Assembly: GCA_030490835.1 (NCBI GenBank)
Contig: CM059971.1
Location: 40,968,012-41,032,011, forward strand
Length of the DNA: 64,000 nt
Origin: Annona cherimola
Lineage: Eukaryota; Streptophyta; Magnoliopsida; Magnoliales; Annonaceae
Direction of reading: 5' to 3'
Part shown: positions 1 through 10,485 of the stretch, in pieces
Numbering within the stretch: position 1 is the first letter of the stretch
Layout of the letters: each line of letters starts with the position of its first letter
The notes under the pieces: generated by a model
Seen by the model: the letters and a program-made list of their open reading frames with translations, nothing else
Told to the model about the DNA's origin: nothing
Database searches by the model: none
Made by a program: the position numbers and the translations under genes

Positions 1-755
1 TTATTTTTTGATCAATTGACAAAAAGGGAGAGAATAGATTAGGATTTGAGTCTCAGATTGGGCAGATTATACATAAGTTTGCATATGAAAAGTTTGTTCT
101 GCTTATGTTCTGTTTTTAAATGCTTGTATGAATGATTTTAACTTCTGATTTATTGACAATGGAATATGTATGACCTATGATAATTCTAAAGATACCAAAA
201 CAAGATAAAATAGTATATTTTAAAGACATTGAAAGGTATACACTCAAATCGGTTTTATCAATCATCAAAAATGGGAAGATTGTTGGAAACATGTGTTCAA
301 ATAAGCCAAGTTTATGTTTTGATGATTAACAAATCAATTTGAGTAAGTTTTGGTTACTAACATGTTTGTGAAGATGATTAAAGGATATAAAAATGAAGAA
401 AATGAAGCATGACAGGTAAAGTCGATCCCCAAGTCCACTTAAGTATCCACTTAGGCCAAGTCGATCCCCAAGTCGACTCTAGTAGCGACTTCAAAATGTC
501 ATTTTCATCCAGCGTTGAAATCGGAGAGCAAAGCTTTCGAAGTCGACTTCACATGCGACTTGGGCGAAGTAGCAGACCAAGTCGACTCCAGCATCAATTT
601 CAAACGTGATTTTCTATCCAGCGTTGAAATCGAGGACGAAAGCTGCCGAAGTCGCAGACCAAGTCGACTCCACAAGTGACTTGAGTGAAGTCGCAGACCA
701 AGTTGACTCCACAAGTGACTTGGGTGAAGTCGTAGACCAAGTTGACTCTAGCTTC
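1..755 (+). mobile_element. Cop1: 3' end of a SIRE-type copia element, truncated
   Basis: Bases 1-280 match the noncoding tail that follows RNase H in Cop6 (a TTGACAAAAAGGGAGAGA motif near 17-34, then a weak polypurine stretch ATGGGAAGA just before 281). At 281 an LTR starts with TGTTGGAAAC and runs in the same direction as the Cop6 LTRs to 755, including a block of GTCGAC-type repeats (about 419-750). The LTR is only 475 bp of an expected 1.7 kb, because Cop2 begins at 756. The rest of Cop1 is not seen on the far side, since the far end of Cop2 is lost too. The polypurine tract is degenerate compared with AAAAAGGGGGAGA in Cop6, so this copy is probably older. Confidence 0.85.
281..755 (+). 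repeat. Partial 3' LTR of Cop1
   Basis: It begins with TGTTGGAAAC directly after a degenerate polypurine tract and follows the Cop6 LTR: the start region with TTTTGATGATTAACAAATC, then the first GTCGAC repeat block. It ends abruptly at the first base of the reversed Cop2 LTR. Overlapping short open frames on both strands here (409-800) come from the repeat block and are not genes. Confidence 0.85.
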
Positions 756-2421
756 TGTTGGTCCCGAGTTAATGGCAATTACCCAAGAGGGGAGGGGTGA
801 ATTGGGTATTTAAAAAATTATAACTTAGACAGAAACTTTACCCCGGATTAATCTATTCCCCTTTATGAAGAAACAAAATAGAAAGCAATATTATGTAAAG
901 AGCAGATATATAAATCAAGCACACAAGATTTTTATAGTGGTTCGAGCAACCTCCCTACTCCACTCTTCCAAGCTCACACTCCTTGTGACTTGGGTTCCAC
1001 TATTGTATTCCTCAAATACAATTAGAGCCACTGCTCCCTTCTAGATTCCAGCTCTAGGGGGCTTCAACAAATCTCAGCACAAGTAGGTGATGAGTTCCAC
1101 TCCAATCACACACTACTTTGCCTTTACTTGATCTTAGTTCCTCAAACTAAATCAAGTTCAATACAAACAAATGAAATAACAAAAGAATCTACACTTTACA
1201 GATGTGTAGTAGCAATTTGGCGCAGAGAAGAACTCGTAGTATTGGCCTTGAAGATTCAGAAGTTGGGCTCTAGTAGTTTGAAGCAAAGTTCTTCTTCTTT
1301 GGATTGGCTTGATCTCTTTAATGCTCTTGAAGATGGGAGTTATGCACACTTAATGATTCTCAGCTACTTCCCTCGTCCACAATGAATGCCCTTTATAATT
1401 GTGGAGGGAATCCGAACGTTTAAAGGTAGGTGGCGCGCATTTAATGCGCCAACGTTCGAATATTTTCCGACCGTTGCGACCCAAGTCGCAGGTGGAGTCG
1501 ACTTCGGATGCGACTTCGCCCAAGTCGCAGATGAAGTCGACTTCGGGTGCGACTTGGCCTCTCCGTCGCAACTTCAAGTTCTAGATCGGGTCGACTTGGG
1601 CATCGACTTGACCCAAGTCGTAAGTGGAGTCGACTTCGGTGTGCGACTTCACTTTGGCAGGAAGCTTGATGATCTTGAATTCTTGGAATGCTTGGTTCAT
1701 TCATTTCCTTTTGGATCATTATCTTCTTCTTAGCTTGCTTGGCTTCTTTCTTTGATCTTTTTATTCTGGAATGGCTTCACATATTTGTAGTCTTCTTGAA
1801 GAACTTGTTTTTGATTCATCCTTCTTGCTTTCGATACTAGTCTTCATGTCTTGAGTTTCTTCACCTTAAAATGTACTTGAAGCTTTTCTTTGGACTTGAT
1901 AAACTTGATTTTGATAATGAGCTTGTATCTTTGATTTGGTCTTGAGAGATCTTAAGTTGATCTTGGAAATGAGCTTGAATCTGCATTTTGGACTTTGAAG
2001 AACGTCAAGTCGAACTCGGTGTCGACTTCGTCTGCGACTTCGCCCAAGTCGCAACTGGAGTCGACTTCGACTGCAACTTTGGTATACTTCTGTCCCAAAT
2101 TCAACTCTGGATGGTTTTTCCCGTCTGAAGTCGATTCTGGAGTCGACTTCGTTTGCGACTTGGCTTCTCAAGTCTCAAGTGGAGTCGACTTGGCCTGCGA
2201 CTTCACCTGCTCTTCTTCCCGGTTTAACTCTGGACGGATTTGGTTCTTTGAAGTCGATCTTGGAGTCGACTTGGGGAACGACTTGGCCTTTCATACTTCA
2301 TTTTCTTCAAATGTATATTCCTTAAACATTTCCACAAACTTGTTATTAGCCAAGACTTACTCAAATTGATTTGTTAATCATCAAAACATAGATTTAGCTT
2401 GTTTTCCACATATTTCCAACA
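756..2421 (-). repeat. 3' LTR of Cop2 (1,666 bp)
   Basis: On the plus strand it runs from TGTTGGTCCCGAG to TTTCCAACA, the reverse of the Cop6 LTR, and is followed by the reversed polypurine tract ATCTCCCCCTTTTT. A TATA-like stretch lies near 1390-1396 read on the minus strand. GTCGAC-type repeat blocks occupy about 1473-1650 and 2005-2285, both upstream of the TATA box in element orientation, hence in U3. Confidence 0.93.
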
Positions 2422-2435
2422 ATCTCCCCCTTTTT
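2422..2435 (-). promoter_or_regulatory. Polypurine tract of Cop2
   Basis: Read on the minus strand this is AAAAAGGGGGAGAT directly next to the LTR, the expected primer site for plus-strand DNA synthesis. A second similar motif (AAAAAGGGGGAGAAG followed by more AG-rich repeats) lies farther upstream at about 2590-2645. Confidence 0.85.
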
Positions 2436-2725
2436 GATGATTGACAAAACCGATTTGAGTGTATACCTTTCAATTGCTTAAAAATTAACATGCTCATTTT
2501 GTATTGTGAAATTTTATCATTCTTATGCTCATGCAAACTTTTAAGTTGAAAACATTCAACATTCAACAAAGATATCCTATTCTTCTCCCCAACCATATCC
2601 TACTCTTCTCCCCAAACATATCCTACTCTTCTCCCCCTTTTTGTCAATATATCAAAAAGTTAGAGGGTAAAGAAAGAGACAGGTGGGTGTGCTTCCCCTA
2701 AACAGGGGCTCCCCCTCAGTTTGTG
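2436..2725 (-). other. Noncoding tail of Cop2 between RNase H and 3' LTR
   Basis: No coding sequence is visible. The stretch repeats the motif CTACTCTTCTCCCC several times (about 2573-2640), a polypurine-like series on the element strand. It matches the tail of Cop6 (58307-58590), so Cop2 has no extra ORF here, unlike Cop3. Confidence 0.75.
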
Positions 2726-3609
2726 CTAGGTTAAATTAATCATTCCCATATCATTTCTAATCTTGTAAAATGCTTCTTTTGCTAGAGGCTTTGTGAATAT
2801 ATCTGCAATTTGATCTTTAGTTCTTACATATTCCAAACATATGTCATGATTTTCTACATGTTCTCTAATAAAATGATGTCTAAGGTCTATATGTTTGGTC
2901 CTAGAATGCAATACTGGATTTTTAGTTAAACATATGGCACTAGTATTATCACATTTAATGGGTATATCTTTAAAATCCATGCCATAGTCCCTAAGTTGCT
3001 TTTCATCCAAAGTAATTGGGCACAACAGCTCCCGGCGGCAATATATTCGGCTTCCGCCGTAGATAGAGCAACGCTAGTTTGTTTTCTTGAAAACCATGAA
3101 ACCAACATGTTCTCAAGAAATTGACATGTTCCACTAGTGCTTTTTCTATCTACTTTGTAACCGGCAAAATCCGCATCCGAGTAGCCGATTAGATCAAAAT
3201 TAGAGCCCTTTGGATACCAAAGTCCTATGTTGGTAGTGTCAACTAGGTATCTGAAAATTCTTTTCACAGCTACCAAGTGTGATTCTTTTGGACATGATTG
3301 AAATCTAGAGCACATACACACACTAAACAATATATCAGGCCTAGAAGCAGTTAAATACAACAAAGAACCTATCATGCTTCTATACAATTTCAAATCAACT
3401 ATTTTTCCTTTTTCATCTTTGTCGATTTTGATTGTTGAGCTCATTGGCGTGTTTGCTCCTTTGCTATTCTCCATGCCAAACTTCTTCAGCATTTCTTTGA
3501 TATACTTGGATTGGTTAATAAAAATTCCTTCATTTAATTGCTTGATTTGCAGTCCAAGGAAGAAATTTAGCTCTCTCATCATGCTCATCTCAAATTCTTT
3601 CTGCATAAG
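2726..3609 (-). pseudogene. Cop2 pol, distal part: end of reverse transcriptase and RNase H (broken)
   Basis: The minus-strand product starts with the C-terminal part of copia reverse transcriptase (FFLGLQIKQ, then [16 protein letters not shown] near 3310) and continues into RNase H with SDADFAGYK, the STAEAEYIAAG motif near 3045-3065 and the DNTSAICLTKNP stretch. A 2-nt deletion near 3015 shifts the frame in the middle of RNase H (after LLWMK), so two overlapping reading frames are needed (3606-2926 and 3025-2726). The C-terminus IRNDMGMI matches Cop3 and Cop6. The reading frame joins the proximal pol at 6147 once the Gyp1 LTR and one target-site copy are removed. Confidence 0.9.
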
Positions 3610-6141
3610 TGTGGCGCCCCGAACCGAGGTGCCTAAAAGCCTTACTCCGGGATCGTTTTGATTGGTAAACGTGACTCAGGATTGTTGCCCTGATCACACG
3701 GCAAGATTTTTTTTTCCATCAATACGTGAAAAATTCCCATCATTCATCCAATTTGAAATATATTTCACATAACACAGTTATAACCCAAAACTGCTTCATA
3801 AAACAGAAATATTCATTTCCATCTCAAAATTATTATCATTGTCTTTACATATACAATATTTCATCAAAACTGCATGTCATTTTACATGCTGCCTTCATCA
3901 TCTTTTCCCGTCTGTTGTTGAAAAAGCATGGGTGAGTAATAATACTCAGTAAGCAAGCTATACATAATTTTTCAATCATTTTCATGCACTTCATAAAATG
4001 CAAATGCAATGCATACATAGCATTCATGACATTCCTTTGGATGCGACGTTAGCTAGGCACCCATCCCATACATGCTCCCATTTCAGGGAGGTCGCCGCTG
4101 GCCTGGGCCTATTAAGCGACTTGGCAATAGCGAGGGGGACATCCGGTCCGCTTACGACCTCGACTAAGGCCTATTCCTCGTGCACATGCTCATTCTCATA
4201 CACATGCCGGCATGATATTTGCAAATCATAAACAATTTCATAAAAAGCATTTAATAAATAATTTCACAAAACGAACTTCAGTTCATGTAAAGCAGTTATA
4301 GGTATGGCCAACCTTAAATAAATTTCATAAAGCAACTTGTAAACAATTTCAAGCATTTTGGAAATAATTTGCAAAACATATAACTTGCTTACCTTCTTAG
4401 GAGGTGTCTTCGACCTTCTCTTTTCCTTTTCCTATTCAAGGAGAAATGATATTTTTATTTCTTCTATTCAAGCTGCTTCCCATGCATGCTCTATATTATT
4501 TGGGCATTATCTCTTTATGTGGATATTTTTTTTATCCATAGGTTCTTCAAAATTTTCATCCTTATATTTAAATATTAATCTCAAATTTTCTTCAAAATCA
4601 CGCTGTTCACTGTAGCAAAATCACTGTTCATCCGTGGTTACTGTCACAGCAACGTGGTTACTGTTCATGGGTTTCAAAAATTGATATTTTTTCCAAAAAT
4701 AAAAAATACCATGACATACCTTATGCCTAGTATATCATTGGAAGTTTCATATATTTTGAATTTATCATCATTTACTTGGCCAAAAAAATCATTTCTCCAT
4801 ATACTAAAAATCATCATAAATTCACTTAAGCATAATCCTTAATTCCAAAAATTATAAAATTAATATATCATTATTCCAACATCATATTTATCATAATCAT
4901 ACATCCCAAATTATCACTTATCAATTTTGGAGCATTATTTTCACATATCATATGCTATTTTCCCAAATACCCTACCTTTGCTCCAAATTTTTGATGTTTT
5001 GGCATAATTCCATTTAAACATTATATCTATACTTATTTTCTCATGTTTGGGGATTATCTAAGCATGGTTTTACCTCATCTAACATTCAAAACAAGTTTGA
5101 GGTGAATCCACTTACCTCAAGCGAAGTTATGCCTCTTCTACTCGCCTTTTCTCACTCCAACCTTCGATTCTCTTCTTTCCTTAAGGCTAAAACGTGTGGG
5201 GATGGAAAATGAAGTTGCTCAAGTGATTTTTGAGCTGGGATGGTTGTGAATTTCGTCCATGGCCTGCTCCTCTATTTATAGGGGTCCATTTTTCATGAAT
5301 TTGCAATTTACCCCCTCTAGCTTAGGGTGTAAAATTGCAAAGGTGTTTTTTTCTAATTTCCTAAAGGTGCTTAGAGCCTTGTGAAGCATCCCTACCCTGA
5401 TCCAGCTGCCCTATTTTGCAGGCCTATTTTTCCTATTTTTTAATTTTTATTTAATTAATTTTAAGCTAATTAAATCTAAACCCTTGATTTGTGATTTGGA
5501 TGAATTTGGACCATTGATCAAAGTCAAATGGCCATAACTACCCTGCTGCTCACGCCCCTGCCATGTTTCTTTTCATTTAATTTTTTATTTTTTTATTATT
5601 TAATTTATTAAAAAAGTCAAAAGTGGCATTTAATTAAAGTAATGCTACTTTTTTATTTTTCATTTGACGTTTCATCTTGACCTTTGATTTGTGATTTTCA
5701 TCACATCTTAATCCATTCATCATGTCCATCATGAATTTTTAACCATCCATAAAAAATTTCATCGAATTCCGACTTTCGGATTGCAACTTATGAATTTTTT
5801 TCTATTTTTCCATATAAATCCGAATTTTGATTAAAATATCCAAAAGAATTGCTATTTTGTCTTGTAGTGATTAAATCTCTATTTTGTCTTTTATGATTAA
5901 GTTAATCCAAGTGATTAACTCTTAATCATATATCTTAACCCCTATTTACTATTCACATTTACTATTCACGTGCACTATTTACGGGGTTAAATTCCCAATT
6001 GCATTATTTCAACCTCAAATACACATGTCCGTCAATAATGTTCATGAATCTTTATTTATTCATAAAATAATCTTCAAAATTACAAGTGTCGAAATGACGC
6101 GTATACGGTCAAAACAACGCATATACGGTCAGGGTTCCACA
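3610..6141 (-). mobile_element. Gyp1: solo LTR of the Tekay/Del-like gypsy family
   Basis: The plus strand reads TGTGGCGCCCCGAACC...GTCAGGGTTCCACA; reversed, it has the same start and end as the LTRs of Gyp2. It is flanked by perfect 5-bp duplications ATAAG (3605-3609 and 6142-6146) and has no internal region, so it is a solo LTR left by LTR-LTR recombination. Length is 2,532 bp. It keeps the TATA box (about 5271-5278, minus strand), the subterminal direct repeat at 6090-6130 and the GC-rich module at about 4040-4165. It interrupts Cop2 reverse transcriptase. Short open frames inside (for example 3998-4231) recur in other LTR copies and are not genes. Confidence 0.96.
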
Positions 6142-6146
6142 ATAAG

Positions 6147-8185
6147 CTCAGAAAACTCTTGACAAAGAATCTCATTAGTAGCACCGAAAATGATGTCATC
6201 AACATAAATTTGAATGATCAATATATCCTTTTCTTTATATTTGATAAATAAAGTGGTGTCTACCTTTCCTTTTTGAAAATCATGATCAATCAGAAATTTG
6301 CTCAATCTATCATACCAAGCCCTTGGAGCTTGTTTTAATCCATATAGTGCTTTGGTTAACTTATATACAAATTTAGATTGATCTTTTTCCTCAAATCCAG
6401 GTGGTTGTTCTACATACACCTCTTCATTTATATATCCATTCAGAAATGCACTTTTAACATTCATTTGAAACAATTTAAAGTTCATGTGAGATACAAAAGC
6501 TAGTAAGATGCGAATTGCTTCCAATCTAGCAACCGGGGCATAGGATTCCTCAAAATCTATTCCTTCTTCTTGTGAGTATCCCTTTGCCACAAGTCTAGCT
6601 TTGTTTCTCACTACAAGTCCACTTTCATCTAATTTGTTCCTAAAGACCCACTTGGTGCCAATAACAGTACAATCATTTGGTCTAGGAACAAGATGCCAAA
6701 CTTGGTTTCTTTCAAATTGATTTAGCTCTTCTTGTATTGCTGTAATCCAGTTTTCATCATCAAGAGCTTGATCAATATTTGATGGTTCAATTTTAGATAC
6801 AAAGGCATATTGTCCACAAACATTTTTCTTTGACCTTCTAGTTTTTATACCATCATACACATTCCCTATAACTTGTTCAATTGGATGGGCATGTTTGAAT
6901 TTCAAATCTGTTTGAGGTTTGTAGGAATTATTACCTTCACTTACCCTTTCCTCCATGGAATCTTCTTGCTTTTCCATATGCAGTTTTTCAAGACTACTTG
7001 TTATATCATCTGCATCACTTAAATCATCTTTTCTTTTGAAGCAAGGGTTAGTTTCATCAAAAACAACATGTATGGACTCTTCTACAACTTGGTTTCATTT
7101 ATTGAATACTCTATATGCTTTGCTATTTGATGAGTAACCAAGAAATATTGCCTCATCACTTTTGGCATCTAGTTTTCCCAAGTTGGTTTTTCCATTGTTC
7201 AAAACATAGCATGTGCATCGAAAAGCATGAAAATAAGAAATATTTGGCTTTCTTCCTTTCCATAGCTCATATGAGGTCTTTTTCAAGATTGCTCTAATGG
7301 TGACTCGATTCAAAACATGACAAGCTGTACTCACAGCTTCACCCCAAAATTTCTTGGATAATTTGCTCTCATTTAGCATTGTTCTAGCCATCTCTTGTAT
7401 AGTTCTGTTTTTCCTTTCAACTACTCCATTTTGTTGTGGAGTTCTTGGTGCAGAAAATGTGTGATGAATTCCTTTTTCATTACATAACTCTATGAATCGT
7501 TTCTTTTCAAATTCACCACCATGATCACTTCTTATAGTCATAATAGTACTTTATTTTTCATTTTGCACCAAATTTACAAAAGTTGAAAACATAGAGAAAG
7601 CTTCATCTTTGCTAGCTAAGAGAATTATCCATGTGAATCTTGAAAAATCATCAACAATCACAAATACATATTTCTTTCCACCAACGGTTAAAATATCGGA
7701 TGGCCCATATAGATCCATGTGTAGCAATTCAAGTGGCCTAGTGGTGGAAATTTCCTTTTTGGTAGAGAAAGGCATTTTAGGTTGTTTAGATAATTGACAT
7801 GCCTTACAAATTTTGTCTTTGTCATATTTCAACTTTGGCAAGCCTTCTACCAAACTTTTCTTCCATAGGGTCTTTATATTTCTCATGTTTATATGCCCAA
7901 GCCTTTTATGCCAAACCCATGGATCATTATCAATGGCCATTAGACATTGACCATCTAGTTCATCAAGTGAAACCAAATATACATTTCCATGTCTTTTTCT
8001 ACTAAACATGATATGTTCTCCATCAAATACATTACATATAGATGATTCAAACACAACCTTGTATCCTTTATCACATAATTGACTAATGCTCATTAGATTG
8101 TGGTTGAGTCCTTCAACAAACAAAACATCTTCCATGCATGCATTAGAAATACTACAAATGTTTCCTTTACCTTTAATTTTACCTT
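6147..8185 (-). pseudogene. Cop2 pol, proximal part: integrase and reverse transcriptase (broken)
   Basis: One minus-strand frame runs from about 8185 to 6147. It holds the pre-integrase zinc region (HKRLGHINMRN...CKACQLSKQ), the integrase core with Asp in LLHMDLYGP, Asp in IRSDHGGEF and Glu in VVERKNRTI, then copia reverse transcriptase from KWVFRNK to the YVDD box near 6185-6200. Two in-frame stops break it: TAA at 7551-7553 (a Gln codon in Cop6) and TGA at 7095-7097 (an Arg codon in Cop3). The first catalytic Asp of reverse transcriptase is replaced: the motif reads FQMNVKSAF, codon AAT at 6459-6461, against FQMDVKSAF in Cop3 and Cop6. Protease and gag are absent. Confidence 0.92.
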
Positions 8186-8214
8186 TCACATAATTGACTA
8201 ATTGACTAATGCTC
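8186..8214. other. Templated filler DNA at a deletion junction
   Basis: Cop2 follows Cop3 up to TTTTACCTTT (about 8185) and then changes to TCACATAATTGACTA and ATTGACTAATGCTCA. Both pieces are copies of the sequence at 8071-8092 inside Cop2, about 100 bp away, and they overlap in ATTGACTA. Beyond 8214 the sequence belongs to another element (BigA). This is the usual mark of error-prone end joining with template switching. Confidence 0.75.
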
Positions 8215-8472
8215 AATGAATGTATGTCTGGAATGACAATGTCATGATTAGGTTAAGAGGACCTTTAATGTATAAGTGCATGTTGAGAAGTTATAAAGAA
8301 TTTGTACAAGTGAATAGAAGTGTGTCATTGCTTATGTTATAAATGAAATAACGATGAATGAAGAAACGAAAAAAAATTTGGACGAGTTCCAATTACAATT
8401 CCACCATGTGATCAGGGCAACAATCTTGACTCACATTTACCAATCAATAAGGTCTTGAGGTAAGGAAGTGAC
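8215..8472 (+). repeat. BigA: 3' tail of a 4-kb-type gypsy LTR (continues at 21101-21121)
   Basis: The stretch with CATGTGATCAGGGCAACAAT followed by TTTACCAATCAATAAG and GTCTTGAGGTAAGG matches the end of BigC (39790-39860). After removal of Cop3 it joins GTCTCGGTTTGGGG and ends in GCGCCACA at 21121. Only the last ~280 bp of the LTR survive; the left side is cut by the filler junction with Cop2. Confidence 0.75.
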
Positions 8473-10154
8473 TGTTGGTCCCGAGTTAATGGCAAAACCC
8501 AAGAGGGGAGGGGTGAATTGGGTTCTTTAAAAAATTCTTTGGTTAATTAAAGTCTTAACCCCTTGAAAGATTAATCCCCTTTTGAAAGCAAATAGAGAGC
8601 AATTAAGATAAAGCAGTAAGAGGAAGCAGAAGCCAAGATTTATAGTGGTTCGGGCAATCCTTCCCTACTCCACTCTTCCAAGCTCACACTCCGTTGTGAC
8701 TTAGGTTCCACTATGTATTCCTCGAATACACTTAGAGTCTCCGCTCTCTTCTAGATTCCAGCTCTAGGGGGCATACACAACACACAGCACAAGTAGGTGA
8801 TGAGTTCCACTCCAATCACACACTACTTTGCATATACTTGATCTTAGCTACCCAATCTAAATCAAGTTCAATACAACAAGAACTTAGAAATAAGAAAAAC
8901 TACACTTTACAGAGATGTGTAGGCAAGTTTAGCTCGAGGAAGAATTTGTAGAAGCAGCTTGGTTGAGTATCGATGAAACAACTTGCAACTTGAAACTCTT
9001 TCTTCCTTTGAATGTATATGGACCACTCAAATATGGAGAAAAGGGAATAGAAACTCTTTCTTGCACTTCTTTTCTCTTTTTGGACTTTGTAGTGTATATA
9101 GCAGTGTATTGTTGTGTCTTGTATGTTATTCACGCTCATTTGAGTGTCTATTTATAGAGTGAGGAAGATTTGAACATTGTAGAGGTGGTTGGCGCGCAAT
9201 AAATGATCTCCAACGTTCAAAAATTCGAACGTTATTTTCCAAGTCGAAGATGGAGTCGACTTGGCCTACGACTTGGCTTCCAAGTCGCACCTGGAGTCGA
9301 CCTCGTGTGCGACTTCAGTTCTTCAGATTTCCAAGTCTGAGTCTTGGGTCGACTTGGCTCAGACTTCAACTCAAGTCGATCCTGGAGTCGACTTGGGTTA
9401 CGACTTGACTTGGTCTTTTGCCAAAAATGCTTTGATCCTCATTTGATTTGCTTCTATCTTGCTCGGCTTTCTTCCTTTAGTCCTTTTAATTCTGAAATGG
9501 CTCCTCATACTTGTAGATCTTGTCAATCTTCGAATAGCTTGTCTTTGATTCATCTTGGATTGGCTTGAACTTGAATCTTTGCTTTGTATTTCAAGAAACT
9601 CAAGTTAATCTTGAGAATGGTCTTTGCACCTTACTTTGGATTTGAGAAAGCTCAAATGGATTCTTGAAATGGGCTTGGAACTGCATCTCTGAAGTTTGAA
9701 CTTTCTCAAGTCGAGGATGGAGTCGACCTTGTCTGCGACTTCATCCAAGTCGCACCTGGAGTCGACTTCGCCTGCGACTTCGCCATGTCCATTTCCACAT
9801 TTCAACGCTGGACACTTTTTGACTTTTGAAGTCGATGCTGGAGTCGACTTCGTCTGCGACTTGGCTTCCCAAGTCGCAAGTGGAGTCGACTTGGCCTGCG
9901 ACTTCACCTGTTTGTTTTTTATTTTCAACGCAGTCCACTTTTTGCCATTTGAAGTCGCTTGTGAAGTCGACTTGGGTATCGACTTCACCCCAAGTTGAAG
10001 TCCAAGTCGACTTGGTAATCGACTTGACTTCTTGCTTTCCTTAACACATTGAACATATGCATTAGTACATAACCTAAACTCAAATTCAACTTTGTTAATC
10101 ATCAAAACTCATGCTTTGGTCAATTTTGTTTTGTTTTGAACATTGTTTCCAACA
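8473..10154 (-). repeat. 3' LTR of Cop3 (1,682 bp)
   Basis: It runs from TGTTGGTCCCGAG to GTTTCCAACA on the plus strand and adjoins the reversed polypurine tract. A TATA box (TATAAATA on the minus strand) lies at 9149-9156. GTCGAC repeat blocks lie at about 9240-9413 and 9707-10027. Around the TATA box this LTR differs clearly from Cop2 and Cop6, so Cop3 belongs to a second LTR subfamily. Its length equals that of the 5' LTR once Cop4 is removed (1,683 bp). Confidence 0.95.
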
Positions 10155-10168
10155 ATCTCCCCCTTTTT
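10155..10168 (-). promoter_or_regulatory. Polypurine tract of Cop3
   Basis: Minus strand reads AAAAAGGGGGAGAT next to the 3' LTR. A second copy, AAAAAGGGGGAGAT at about 10469-10483, lies at the end of the extra ORF. Confidence 0.85.
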
Positions 10169-10485
10169 GATGATTGAAAAAACTTAATTTGAGTTGATAC
10201 CTTTCAAACATATATGGTTCAGAGCATAGAATTCAAAACATTATCATAGAATTCATACCTTTCAAGGAAAGCATTATCATAGAATCAATCATTAACAAGT
10301 TTAGCATTCATCAATCTTTGCAAGCAATCATAGAACACATATTGAACATAAAGCATCTTTCATATATCAAGTTTCATTTTACAAATTTCAATGTAGAGCA
10401 AAAATGAAACCTATAATACAAACTACCCGACCCAAAAAAATTTTAACCCTCTACGCTCAACTCCTAATCTATCTCCCCCTTTTTG
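10169..10485 (-). other. Noncoding tail between extra ORF and 3' LTR of Cop3
   Basis: AT-rich, no coding signal. It resembles the tails of Cop2 and Cop6 and includes a second polypurine-like motif followed by ATTGACAAAA read on the minus strand, so the extra ORF was placed between RNase H and this ancestral tail. Confidence 0.65.

Larger units (their letters stand above)
756..8214 (-). mobile_element. Cop2: SIRE-type copia element, 5' end deleted
   Basis: In element order (right to left) this copy starts inside the protease/integrase boundary at about 8185, runs through integrase, reverse transcriptase and RNase H, and ends with polypurine tract and 3' LTR (2421-756). Gag, protease and the 5' LTR are missing. 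The break at 8186-8214 carries filler DNA copied from the element itself. A gypsy solo LTR (3610-6141) sits within reverse transcriptase. The left flank is GCTTC (751-755); the matching target-site copy was lost with the 5' end. Confidence 0.9.

Noticed and set aside
8900..9157. Open frames of 79 and 64 codons on opposite strands, repeated at 19840-20097
   Set aside because: They are the TATA and leader part of the two Cop3 LTRs, so the repetition is LTR identity, not gene duplication.
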